From: Gammaproteobacteria bacterium
Lineage (GTDB): Bacteria > Pseudomonadota > Gammaproteobacteria > Nevskiales > Nevskiaceae
Direction of reading: 5' to 3'
Assembly (NCBI GenBank): GCA_016182805.1
Contig: JACPFV010000011.1
Coordinates: 30,704-94,703 of the forward strand
Length of the DNA stretch: 64,000 nt
The notes beneath the pieces were generated by a model. That model saw only the letters and a list, made by a program, of their open reading frames with translations, did no database searches and was not told the DNA's origin. The position numbers were made by a program, and so were the translations under genes. Below, in pieces: positions 1 to 8,013 of this stretch (position 1 is the stretch's first letter; every line of letters begins with the position of its first letter).

Positions 1-215
1 ATCTTGCTGAACACGACCTGCCCGGGGATCGAGAGTTGACCCTGCAGCGGACCATTCGTCACGCTGGCGTAGTAGGCCACTTCCAGGTCTTTCGTCTTGC
101 AGCCGGCGTCCGCGAGCGCGCCATTCAGCGCTTCGCCGGCCAGATCGTGCAAGGGCCGCTCGTGGTGGCGACCGAACACGGTCATGGCGATTCCCGCGAT
201 GTAGATGTCACCCAT
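1..215 (-). CDS. Thiolase-family protein, N-terminal part (runs off window)
   Basis: The first 71 residues of a minus-strand protein are visible, starting at an ATG whose complement is at 213-215. The text (MGDIYIAGIAMTVFGRH, then DLAGEALNGALADAG and VAYYASVTNG) matches the N-terminus of the SCP2/lipid-transfer-type thiolases: a short beta strand, then a helix that includes 'AL..AG', then the strand leading towards the active-site Cys, which is not in view. Family members cleave or form the C-C bond of beta-ketoacyl-CoA thioesters in the cytoplasm. It is the last gene of the minus-strand acyl-CoA operon that starts at 4650. The stop of the ancestral SDR gene upstream lies 15 bases before this start. 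Confidence 0.72.
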   Translation of the reverse strand, partial: MGDIYIAGIAMTVFGRHHERPLHDLAGEALNGALADAGCKTKDLEVAYYASVTNGPLQGQLSIPGQVVFSK

Positions 216-230
216 GGCTCGATCGAGGGA

Positions 231-368
231 CTATGCCGTCAGGCGCCGCATCAGAGCCGGATAGGCATCGGGAAACAGTCGCGCGATCCAGAACATGGCC
301 TATGCCGTCAGGCGCCGCATCAGAGCCGGATAGGCATCGGGAAACAGTCGCGCGATCCAGAACATGGC
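231..368. repeat. Perfect 69-bp tandem duplication
   Basis: Bases 231-299 and 300-368 are identical 69-bp units (each begins CTATGCCGTCAGGCGCC on the plus strand). The unit encodes the last 22 codons and the TAG stop of the SDR gene on the minus strand. The duplication is in frame, but the inner copy carries the stop, so the outer copy (231-299) is left as untranslated DNA before the thiolase start. Perfect identity suggests a very recent event or an assembly artefact. Confidence 0.9.
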
Positions 369-623
369 CTTGGCCATGTGACCCTGGTCGGCGTGATCGA
401 AGAACGCCTTGCGCGACGACGCGTCGAACACATATGCGCGGACGTCGCACTGGGCCAGCGAGCGCACGGTCTCGTCGAGCGCGCTGCGGTTGATATCCGA
501 CAACGCCAGTCGCGCACCGCGAACTGCCAGTTGTCGCGCCAATGCACGTCCGATGCCGGAGCCAGCACCGGCGATGACCACGACCTTGTCCCGGAATTGA
601 CACTGCTGACGCGGGCACCCCAT
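300..623 (-). pseudogene. Short-chain dehydrogenase/reductase, internally deleted
   Basis: This 107-residue reading frame begins like a classical SDR: after about ten residues comes KVVVIAGAGSGIGRALARQL, the TGxxxGxG-type NAD(P) loop, and then the acidic residue ending beta-2 (ALSDIN). After about 65 residues (FFDHADQ) it jumps to what looks like an SDR C-terminal tail (KAMFWIARLFPDAY). Roughly 150 residues are therefore missing, including the NNAG motif and the catalytic Ser-Tyr-x3-Lys. Intact SDRs have about 250-300 residues. It cannot be an active oxidoreductase as written. It sits 2 bases after the acyl-CoA ligase stop, within the operon. The deletion could be real decay or a collapsed assembly. 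Confidence 0.8.
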
Positions 624-625
624 GG

Positions 626-2194
626 CTAGATCCGCCGTCCCTGATCGCGCCAGTAGCGGTCGCGCAAGTCCTTCTTCAGGACCTTGCCAACCGCGCTGCG
701 TGGAAGCGCGTCGATGAAATCGACGGACTTCGGAGCCTTCACCGACCCGAGACGGTCCTTGCACAGCGCGATGAGTTCTTCCTCGGACACCTGCTTGCCC
801 TTGTTCAGCTCGACCACCGCCTTGACCGACTCGCCCCAGTCGGGGTGCGGGACACCAATCACCGCGCAGTCCTGTATGGCGGGATGACTCCACAGCACCT
901 GCTCGACCTCGCTGGGATAGACGTTGAATCCGCCGCTGATGATCATGTCCTTCTTGCGATCGGTGATGTGCAGGTACCCGTGCGCGTCGAGATGACCGAT
1001 GTCGCCGGTGTGCAGCCAGCCGTTGCGTATCGCTTCTGCCGTCTTGTCCGGCGCTTTGTAGTAGCCCTTCATCACCAGGTCGCCGCGCACACAGATCTCG
1101 CCGGTCTTGCCGGTCGGCAGGATCGAGCCGGCGTCATCCAGGATCTCGACGCCGATGAGCGGGTTCGGCCTACCGACGGAAGCCAGGCGCTCATCGGAGG
1201 CAGGTTGCCCGTCGGTGAAGTGCTCGCCCGGCGAGAGGTAGGCAATCGATGCCGGACACTCGGTCTGGCCGTAGCCACCCATCATCACTGGACCGATGAC
1301 CTGGAGCGCCTGCTTCAGTTTCTCGACCGACATCGGCGCCGCGCCATACATCAGGTACTTGAGCGATGTGAAGTCAACCTTCTTGTCCAGGTCGGGAACA
1401 TCGAGGAGGCGATAGATCACCGTCGGCGGCAGGAAGAGCTCGGTGACCTTATGTTTCGGGATGGCAGCGAGCAGCACCGCGGGATCGGGCTTGGTGACGA
1501 CGACAACAGTCCCGCCTCGAGCCGTGCACGGCACGGACAGGAGGCCAGCGGTGTGTGTCATGGGTGCAGCGGCGAGGTTGACGATCGGCTCTTCGGCCCC
1601 GTAGTAACACGACATCATGAAGTGGCCACAAAAGGTCTGCGCCGACCGGTGTGTGTTCATGACGCCTTTCGGCTTGCCGGTCGTTCCGCCGGTGGCCGAA
1701 AGCAGAATGACGTCGTCCATGTCGACGGCGACGTTGGGCTTGGTCGCCGGATGCTCCTGCACCCACGTTTCGAGCGGCACCGACCCGGGGACCTCCGTGG
1801 CCTGCCCGTCGATGCAGACCCACAGCCTGACTTTCGGCAGCTTCGTCTTCAGGTCGGCAATGACGGATGCGAAGGACTTTTGGAAGAACAGGATCTCGCA
1901 GTCGAACTCCTCCAGCAGCGACAGGTTCTCCGCTGGTGGATTCCTGGCACCGACCGGGATCCAGCACATGTTCGCTCGCCAGAGCCCCAGCGTGCAGATC
2001 CAGGCAGTGACATCGTTTCCCGCCCAGACCGCGCCCTTGGTCTCTTTCGCGTAGCCCGCGGCAAGCAGGCCGTTGGCAATGCGGCAGGACAGCTCGCCCA
2101 CCTCGTCGAAGCGGTAGGTGCGATCATCCTGGATGTACGCGGCACCGCTGGGATTGATGCGCCAGCCGCGATCGAAGAAATCGATGATGGCCAT
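626..2194 (-). CDS. Acyl-CoA ligase (ANL superfamily)
   Basis: A 522-residue adenylate-forming ligase of usual family length. It would activate a carboxylic acid to its CoA thioester through an acyl-AMP intermediate in the cytoplasm. Visible motifs are the P-loop SATGGTTGKPKG (about 166-177), the YGQTE signature near 318, WLHTGD near 395, the hinge/DRKKD region, and the C-terminal GK lysine (about K504) used in adenylation. The start lies 12 bases after the stop of the upstream saccharopine-dehydrogenase-like gene, so the two are probably co-transcribed. With the dehydrogenase, SDR remnant and thiolase it suggests beta-oxidation-like degradation of a fatty acid, steroid or terpenoid side chain. 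The substrate cannot be read from the sequence. Confidence 0.88.
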   Translation of the reverse strand: MAIIDFFDRGWRINPSGAAYIQDDRTYRFDEVGELSCRIANGLLAAGYAKETKGAVWAGNDVTAWICTLGLWRANMCWIPVGARNPPAENLSLLEEFDCEILFFQKSFASVIADLKTKLPKVRLWVCIDGQATEVPGSVPLETWVQEHPATKPNVAVDMDDVILLSATGGTTGKPKGVMNTHRSAQTFCGHFMMSCYYGAEEPIVNLAAAPMTHTAGLLSVPCTARGGTVVVVTKPDPAVLLAAIPKHKVTELFLPPTVIYRLLDVPDLDKKVDFTSLKYLMYGAAPMSVEKLKQALQVIGPVMMGGYGQTECPASIAYLSPGEHFTDGQPASDERLASVGRPNPLIGVEILDDAGSILPTGKTGEICVRGDLVMKGYYKAPDKTAEAIRNGWLHTGDIGHLDAHGYLHITDRKKDMIISGGFNVYPSEVEQVLWSHPAIQDCAVIGVPHPDWGESVKAVVELNKGKQVSEEELIALCKDRLGSVKAPKSVDFIDALPRSAVGKVLKKDLRDRYWRDQGRRI

Positions 2195-2206
2195 GCCGCT
2201 TGGCTC

Positions 2207-3340
2207 TCAGAGCTGCTGCACGGAAGCCCGCGCCAGGCCTCGCTGTTCGAGGAAGCCGAGCAGGTAGCGGTGACCGAAAGCCTTGGACCCCGAAGCGAAT
2301 CCGACCTTGGCCGTGTCGTTGTCAAGCAGCTTCATCGCGCCGGCGCACTGGACAGCGCCAGTGGAGATGTACGACGTGACGCCGTGCACCGTGGCTCGCA
2401 CTGCGGCGAGCTGACCGCGACCGACGGCGAAATCGACCGTGCGCTGCGCCGTGGTGCGCTCGCGCGGCGGCATCGACGGCGTCGTGGAATCGACCATGCT
2501 CTTGATGACTACGTTCTGCTGCTCTTTCGGCAGCTTCTTGTATTCGGCATCCCACTTGGCGCCGAGCGAGTGGACCAGCTTCATCACGTCGTTATCGTAG
2601 AAACCCACATAAGACGTGCAGGAGCGCACTCGCGCGTCGTGCTGGAAATAGACCGGCAGCGACGTGCCGCCCCAAGGTAGGGAAAAGACCGGTTGCACGA
2701 AGTTCTGGTCAACGATGTTGACTGTGGTGCCATAGGCATGCGGCACCAGCTGCTTCTCCCACAGGTAGCAGGCCTCCTGGCGGTAGAGCTCGAAGATCGA
2801 GGCGGTCGAGCCGACGGTGACTCCAGAAGCGGCGAAGCGCGGGCCGCGGCAAAGCGTTGCCGTCTCGAGCACGTCGATCCCGGGGGTTTCCAGCGCGATT
2901 TCGGCGGCAATCTCCGAGAATGTGTACATGTAGGCGAGGGACGGCGACACGAGGAGGCCCGCCTGTCGGTAGATCTCCCCGAAGCCATCGCGGACCGAGC
3001 GCACGTAGGCCTGTTCGCCGGACGTGTCGAGGTAGTGGCACCCGGCCTTCAGTGCGGCCTCCACCGCGACCAGCCCGAAGTTGATGAACGGGCCGACGGT
3101 ATTGCAGACGACTTTCGCGCCCTTGAACGCCTGGGTCAGCGCACTGACGCTGTGCTCGGCCTGGACGATCTCGTAGGTCGCCGACTCGAGCCGGACCACC
3201 CGCTGGGCCATCATCTCCTTGACCCGACCCGCGTTGCGCGCCACCGCCGTGAACGGAATCTGCTGGTCGATCAGCCAGTCCATGATCAGCATGCCGGTGA
3301 AGCCGCTGGCGCCGTAAACGACGACGGGATACTTCGCCAT
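2207..3340 (-). CDS. Saccharopine dehydrogenase-like NAD(P)-binding protein (DUF5938 type)
   Basis: A 377-residue protein with an N-terminal Rossmann motif, VVVYGASGFTG, close to the start. The saccharopine dehydrogenase-like NAD(P) domain continues with KVVCNTVGPF and a GCHYLDTSGE segment near residue 100. The C-terminal half matches my recollection of the DUF5938 proteins, often found beside acyl-CoA and steroid catabolic genes, whose reaction is not established. The trans-acting enoyl reductases are a related family. The ATG at 3340 is preceded by a good ribosome site (GAGGAG, 6 bases upstream). It lies between the acyl-CoA dehydrogenase (29-base gap) and the ligase (12-base gap), implying a redox step in the same pathway. 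The exact substrate is unknown. Confidence 0.75.
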   Translation of the reverse strand: MAKYPVVVYGASGFTGMLIMDWLIDQQIPFTAVARNAGRVKEMMAQRVVRLESATYEIVQAEHSVSALTQAFKGAKVVCNTVGPFINFGLVAVEAALKAGCHYLDTSGEQAYVRSVRDGFGEIYRQAGLLVSPSLAYMYTFSEIAAEIALETPGIDVLETATLCRGPRFAASGVTVGSTASIFELYRQEACYLWEKQLVPHAYGTTVNIVDQNFVQPVFSLPWGGTSLPVYFQHDARVRSCTSYVGFYDNDVMKLVHSLGAKWDAEYKKLPKEQQNVVIKSMVDSTTPSMPPRERTTAQRTVDFAVGRGQLAAVRATVHGVTSYISTGAVQCAGAMKLLDNDTAKVGFASGSKAFGHRYLLGFLEQRGLARASVQQL

Positions 3341-3369
3341 GATGTTCTCCTCGGTTATCGAAGTGCGAT

Positions 3370-4650
3370 TCAGCCCTGCGCCCAGCCTTCGGCATACAGC
3401 TGCTGGGCGAGCAACCCGAGACGGGTGGTGAGGATCTGGTTCTCGCCGTCCTCAATCAGGGCAACGCGTGCATCGCGGAAAATCTTCTCGATCGGATACT
3501 CACGAGAAATCCCGGCACCGCCGAGCAGCTGAAACGCCTCGGTGACGACCTTCATGGCCTCCTCCGTCACGGTAACCTTGGCTGCGGCGGTGACGTAGGG
3601 ATGCGTGTTCGGCGAGAGGCGCGCGTAGGTCAGCGACCGACGCGCGACGGCGCGCGCGGCCTCAACCCGGCGGAGCATGTCGCCGAGCCGAAAGCGCGTG
3701 AGCTGATGGTCGATGAGCAGTCGCCCGCCTTGCCGCCGCTCATGGCAGTACTGCAGCGCCAGCTCGAAGGCGGCCCGGGCGACGCCGGTGAACAGCTGCG
3801 ACATGTGGGTGCCGGCGTAGGACCACGCCGACGCAAGGTTTCCGTAGTACTCGTCCCTCAGCGCCAGCGCAAAGCGCTTCGGGATCCGGACGTTGTCGAA
3901 GTAGATCTCCCCCTGAGGGAGCGCGCGCTGGCCGATTTTTTCCAGAGGCCTGCCGCGCGACACGCCGGGACGATCGAGCGGGATCATCACCGTCATGCCT
4001 CTGGGGAGTCCCTCGGCGTCATAAAAGCCGTCGCCGTAGTCGGCGCCAATGTAGCCGAGGGCCACCTGGGCGATCGCCCCGTTCGACACCCAGGCGGAGC
4101 ACTGCCCCTTGATGACGATCTCGTCGCCGGAAATCGTCCCCCACAGGTTCCCCTTGTTGCCCGGCCGGTTCTCCGGCCAGTCGCGTCGCATGTCGAAGAC
4201 ATGGGTGTCACTGCCCTTGTCGGGATGCGTGATCATCCAGCAGCCGATCTTTCCGGCGCACAGTTCGACCAGCTCCGGCTTCTGTGCCGCCAGCGCCATC
4301 TGGCGCGGAAAGTCGGCGACCGCCAGCGAGACGCCCAGGCCCGAGTCTCCCCACCCGAGCTCCTCACCGACCAGCGACTCGATACGGATCGCCACGTCGG
4401 GAGGCAGCTGGGCCAGCAGGGCGGGATCGAAGCCGAGCTTTGAAAACTCGCCGAAGACCGTCCAGAGCGGCGAGCCTGGGGCGACGACCTGCTCGGCCGT
4501 CAGCTTGTCCAGCTCTCGACCCACAGGCCGGAGGACTTCCTTCGCGAAGCGGTGCATGCCCGTCTGGATGGCCGCTTCCTCGCCGGTCAGCGGTACCTCG
4601 AACCCGGTGAGGCTGGCAAGCGGCAGCACCAAATCCTTGTTCAGTCGCAC
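3370..4650 (-). CDS. Acyl-CoA dehydrogenase
   Basis: A 426-residue FAD-dependent dehydrogenase that would introduce an alpha-beta double bond into an acyl-CoA. The N-terminal helical domain, the middle beta domain and the C-terminal four-helix region (QLLGGAGISREYPIEKIFRDAR) are all recognisable. The expected catalytic base is the Glu in LIEDGENQ (about E400), at the position used by medium-chain enzymes. Translation starts at GTG (complement of 4648-4650) with GAGAGAGGAG about eight bases upstream. It is the first gene of the minus-strand catabolic operon and is transcribed away from the AraC regulator, 122 bases apart. That arrangement suggests the regulator controls it. Confidence 0.88.
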   Translation of the reverse strand: MRLNKDLVLPLASLTGFEVPLTGEEAAIQTGMHRFAKEVLRPVGRELDKLTAEQVVAPGSPLWTVFGEFSKLGFDPALLAQLPPDVAIRIESLVGEELGWGDSGLGVSLAVADFPRQMALAAQKPELVELCAGKIGCWMITHPDKGSDTHVFDMRRDWPENRPGNKGNLWGTISGDEIVIKGQCSAWVSNGAIAQVALGYIGADYGDGFYDAEGLPRGMTVMIPLDRPGVSRGRPLEKIGQRALPQGEIYFDNVRIPKRFALALRDEYYGNLASAWSYAGTHMSQLFTGVARAAFELALQYCHERRQGGRLLIDHQLTRFRLGDMLRRVEAARAVARRSLTYARLSPNTHPYVTAAAKVTVTEEAMKVVTEAFQLLGGAGISREYPIEKIFRDARVALIEDGENQILTTRLGLLAQQLYAEGWAQG

Positions 4651-4772
4651 GTCCGATCTCCTCTCTCAGCGCATCGCATTGAGTGGATTCTGGTCCGCCG
4701 CCGGAAGCCTCGCTGTCGGCAACGGCGCGCATTTTTGTCAGAATCCGATCATCACCCGAGAGGAGGCCGGTC

Positions 4773-5633
4773 GTGGCAAGGGAAGTCTGGAATGCAGTCC
4801 GAAAGCAGCTTGGGCACAGGCCACTGATCGAGGGACTGATCGATGGCGAGTCCGCGCTGTATGCCGAGCGCTACCTGTTTCAGGACATCGAACGGACGAT
4901 TGCAGGGTTGCCGTGCGCCGGGCTGGTCACTCAATTGGGTGGAGGCCGCGTGCGGGAGGGAGAACGCGACCGGTGGCGTAGCACGCACCTCCCGGCGCAG
5001 TCCTTGCTCGTACCTGCGGGAGTGCGCACGCACTGGCACTACTCGACGACGATTGACTTCGCCGTCTTCTATTTCCTGAGGCAGGATCGCGGACCGCAAC
5101 AACGCCTTTCAGTCCTGGCACGTGCGCGCACTGCGCCCCTCACGTTCGCTGATTCACTGGTGTGGGCCGCCGCGAAGCAACTGGTCGACGAGCTCCAGAA
5201 AGGGAACGGCGCAGATGTCGGCTTCATGCCACGCCTGGCCGACGTGATGCTGGAACAGGCCTTTCGGGTGCTGACCACGCCTACGACGGCAGGTATCAAT
5301 CCACGTCACGTGCACTTCTCGCGGCTGCAGGCAGCGCTCAATCGCATTCACGAGAAGCCAGCGGCCGACCTCTCGGCTGAGGCACTCGCGCGCCAGGCGG
5401 GAGTCAGCCTGGCGCACTTTCGTCGCATCTTTCACGACGCCATGAAACTCCCGCTCCATCGCTATGTGCATGGTGTTCGCCTGGAGCAAGCGCGCAAGCT
5501 CCTGGCAACGACGACGCTCCCCATATCGCACATCGCGGCGGAGTGCGGCTTCAGCACCCAAAGCCACCTCTCTGCAAGCTTTCGCGCCGCTCACGGGTCA
5601 AGTCCGATGGACTACCGGCGCGCTGTGCGCTGA
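4773..5633 (+). CDS. AraC-family transcriptional regulator
   Basis: A 286-residue regulator. I chose the GTG at 4773 because GAGAGGAGG at 4758-4766 is an excellent ribosome site six bases before it; the in-frame ATG at 4683 has none. The N-terminal half is a cupin-like sensing domain of unknown ligand (VPAGVRTHWHYS). The C-terminal 90 residues are the double helix-turn-helix of AraC/XylS proteins (EALARQAGVSLAHFRRIF, then ISHIAAECGFSTQSHLSASF). It is transcribed divergently from the acyl-CoA catabolic operon, so it is probably the pathway-specific activator. Like that operon it is less GC-rich than the rest of the window. Confidence 0.88.
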   Translation: MAREVWNAVRKQLGHRPLIEGLIDGESALYAERYLFQDIERTIAGLPCAGLVTQLGGGRVREGERDRWRSTHLPAQSLLVPAGVRTHWHYSTTIDFAVFYFLRQDRGPQQRLSVLARARTAPLTFADSLVWAAAKQLVDELQKGNGADVGFMPRLADVMLEQAFRVLTTPTTAGINPRHVHFSRLQAALNRIHEKPAADLSAEALARQAGVSLAHFRRIFHDAMKLPLHRYVHGVRLEQARKLLATTTLPISHIAAECGFSTQSHLSASFRAAHGSSPMDYRRAVR

Positions 5634-5651
5634 GCGGCAGCGCCGGGCTCC

Positions 5652-7313
5652 TCAGCGTTTGCCGAATTCCCAGCCAAAGGTCGTAACCGCGATTGCATCG
5701 GTGACCCCACTGAGATCCACGTCGGTGAATCGTTTGCCCTTCAGGTAGAGCTGGATGAATTCCCGCGACTTCGGCGGCAGGGTGTCAAGCCGCGCAAAGG
5801 TTTCCGCGGGGATCTCGATGTTGCCCAGGAAGGGCCGCGGATTCTCATCAAGACCGCGCGCCCGCTCGGTCTGGCGGATCGTATCGGTGCTGTGCAGGAT
5901 CAGGTCCAGGCGCTCCGTCGGCGACAGATGGATGCGCAGTTGCGTCGGCGGGCAATAGAAGTTGAAGTCGAGCATCTCGCCCGCCCAGTCGTCATCGCCC
6001 TCGACGTGCTCGCGCCGCGCCAGTGCCGACAGCTTGTCCATGTTTCGCGCGTAATAGGCGTCTTCGCCGGGACCGGCATCGTCCAGCGAGCTGTCGTAGG
6101 GCCGGTTGTCGAGGATGGTGCCGCGCAGCGGCCGGTCGGTGCGCGTGAACGTCCAGGCGCGCGCGTCCAGGTCCTGGTATTCCTTTTCCCAGTAACCGGC
6201 GTGGCCGGCGGCGTCCAGGCCCTCCACGCGCAGGATGCGGTGCTGCATGTCCGTGCCGATCTTGTGCACGCCGATGTTGTGCGTGATCGCGCCGGGCACC
6301 TTGGGCTGCTGCAGCCAGTCGAAGGTCGGCAACTGGATGGCGGGGTTGGCGACGCCGCGCTGATCCTCGTACGAATAGTCGAAGAACACGTCGTCCGCGC
6401 CGCAGAGGTCGAAGTCGTAGTGGCGCGTATAGAGGTCGCCGTAGCGGTTGACGGTGAAGAGGGTCGAGCCGCTGCTGGACAGGTTCACGCCGCGGAACCG
6501 CCCGCGCTTCGGTCCGCACATCTCGTAGCTGTCGTCGCGCGGCAGCCAGGGATCGATGTAGGTGTAGCGCTGGCCGCCTTCGCGCAGCATCCAGATGTGC
6601 GATACCTTGAAGTCGCCGATGTTGTGCTTGTTGCCGGCGGGGTCGGTCCAATTCCGGTCTTCGGCCGGCGAGATCACCGTCCACGTCCAGGCCAGATAAT
6701 CGGTCGGAAGCCGGTAGCCCGTGCCGCTCCAGAACGGCGGTCCCCAGCGCGAACTCCAGTTGAACAGCAGGTAGTCCTTGAAGGCGTTGTCCATGCCGTA
6801 GATGCCGCCGTCGGCGCGGATCGCGATCAGCTCGTCGTCGTCCGCCGCGATGCCGATCAGCGTGTCGACCAGACACTCGGGCAGGCTCAGCGCGGCCCAG
6901 GGCTGAACGATGCCGGTGAAGGCGGTGTTGGACTTGAACCAGATCCGCCCTTCGCGCAGGGCGAACTGGTAGCGCCGGTTGTAGGTCTCGGTATCGGTGC
7001 GCAGCGCGACCTGCGACGGCAGACCGGACGGTGCGTCGCCGGCGGCATCGGCAGCCAGGCCGTTGCCGCGGTCGGGAATGGGCACTGGGTCCACCACCTG
7101 GTCGGTTATGCCGATGGTGCCGGTGGGCAGGATGCAGGGCGGCAGTTCGGCATCCCGATCGGCGCGGGTGGCGAACGGCGCGTCGGGGCCGGTGACGAAA
7201 GGCCCGCTTGCGCCGGTTCCGTCCATCGGCGACTCATGGCTGCCGCAGGCGGCCAGCAGGCCGGCGCAGAGCATAAACGCGGGCAGGGTGCGCATCGGTT
7301 TCATTCTCCGCAT
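5652..7313 (-). CDS. Unknown lipoprotein
   Basis: A 553-residue protein with a lipoprotein signal: a basic N-terminus, a hydrophobic stretch and the lipobox LLAAC at about residues 17-21 (from the ATG at 7313; 14-18 from the ATG at 7304). The mature protein should therefore be lipidated and face the periplasm or cell surface. The ATG at 7313 overlaps the stop of the upstream gene (TGATG), but the ATG at 7304 has a GGAG nearby and is also possible. The mature region is rich in Trp, Tyr and Asp with repeated short beta-strand-like segments (FNWSSRWGPPFW, DLYTRHYDFDLCG). I recognise no family. It is coupled to the membrane protein gene, so the two probably work together. A beta-propeller or jelly-roll fold is possible but unproven. 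Confidence 0.7.
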   Translation of the reverse strand: MRRMKPMRTLPAFMLCAGLLAACGSHESPMDGTGASGPFVTGPDAPFATRADRDAELPPCILPTGTIGITDQVVDPVPIPDRGNGLAADAAGDAPSGLPSQVALRTDTETYNRRYQFALREGRIWFKSNTAFTGIVQPWAALSLPECLVDTLIGIAADDDELIAIRADGGIYGMDNAFKDYLLFNWSSRWGPPFWSGTGYRLPTDYLAWTWTVISPAEDRNWTDPAGNKHNIGDFKVSHIWMLREGGQRYTYIDPWLPRDDSYEMCGPKRGRFRGVNLSSSGSTLFTVNRYGDLYTRHYDFDLCGADDVFFDYSYEDQRGVANPAIQLPTFDWLQQPKVPGAITHNIGVHKIGTDMQHRILRVEGLDAAGHAGYWEKEYQDLDARAWTFTRTDRPLRGTILDNRPYDSSLDDAGPGEDAYYARNMDKLSALARREHVEGDDDWAGEMLDFNFYCPPTQLRIHLSPTERLDLILHSTDTIRQTERARGLDENPRPFLGNIEIPAETFARLDTLPPKSREFIQLYLKGKRFTDVDLSGVTDAIAVTTFGWEFGKR

Positions 7314-7951
7314 CAAATCCAGCCCAAGACCGGGCCGAACAGCAACAGGCTCGCGGCCACCACGGTGCCCAGCATCGCCACTGCCAGCCCCTGCTGGCCG
7401 GTGCTGGGCCGATCGTGCACCCAGTAGGCGACCAGGAAGAACGGCATATAGCCGATCAGGAACACCGGATACGGGAATCCGGTGTTCCACCAGGCGTATT
7501 CCCAGGTCAGGGCGCCGACGGCATTGAGCCCGCATTCCACCGCCACGGCCAGCGCGGAGTTGACCGCCGCGAACAGCAGCCGGTTGTTGATGCCGAGGAT
7601 TTTCAGCTTGCGGTCCGCCGGCAGCAGCAGGACCGAAGTGACGCCCAGCACGGCGAACATCAGGCAGATTTCGACATTCAGGCCGATCAGGATCAGCCCG
7701 GCCGTGTCACCCGGCGCGCCCCAGACCGGCGCGAACTGGCTGAAGTGGAACACCAGGGCGTTCCAGATCTCATTGATCCAGTCCATGAACCAGAAGGCGA
7801 GGCCGCCCAGCACCACCGGCCAGCGACGCGCCTGCACCTGTTGTGCGTAGACGTACAGCACGAGCAGAAACAGCGGGATCGCATACCATTTGAACTGGGC
7901 CGGGTCGCGCAAGATGGCGAGCGCGCGGGCTGCGGATTCGGCGGGCAGCAT
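7313..7951 (-). CDS. Integral membrane protein of unknown function
   Basis: A 212-residue polytopic protein with about six hydrophobic segments: residues near 22-36, 48-62, 85-110, 125-145, 155-175 and 188-208. Polar and aromatic clusters lie between them (FMDWINEIWNALVFHFSQF). No cofactor motif or transport signature is evident and I do not recognise the family. Its stop overlaps the start of the lipoprotein gene by one base, indicating translational coupling. It is transcribed divergently from the AraC-type regulator at 8014, with only 62 bases between the starts, so that regulator is the likely controller of the pair. Confidence 0.72.
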   Translation of the reverse strand: MLPAESAARALAILRDPAQFKWYAIPLFLLVLYVYAQQVQARRWPVVLGGLAFWFMDWINEIWNALVFHFSQFAPVWGAPGDTAGLILIGLNVEICLMFAVLGVTSVLLLPADRKLKILGINNRLLFAAVNSALAVAVECGLNAVGALTWEYAWWNTGFPYPVFLIGYMPFFLVAYWVHDRPSTGQQGLAVAMLGTVVAASLLLFGPVLGWI

Positions 7952-8013
7952 GGTGCAGGCTCTACGATGGAAGTCTCGACTCCTACTCTATTCAAGGCGC
8001 AAGGCGAGCCGTA

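Noticed and set aside
845..2680. A 600-codon plus-strand frame antisense to the acyl-CoA ligase
   Set aside because: Its product shows no motif and has the composition of an antisense shadow; the minus-strand frame is a clear ligase.
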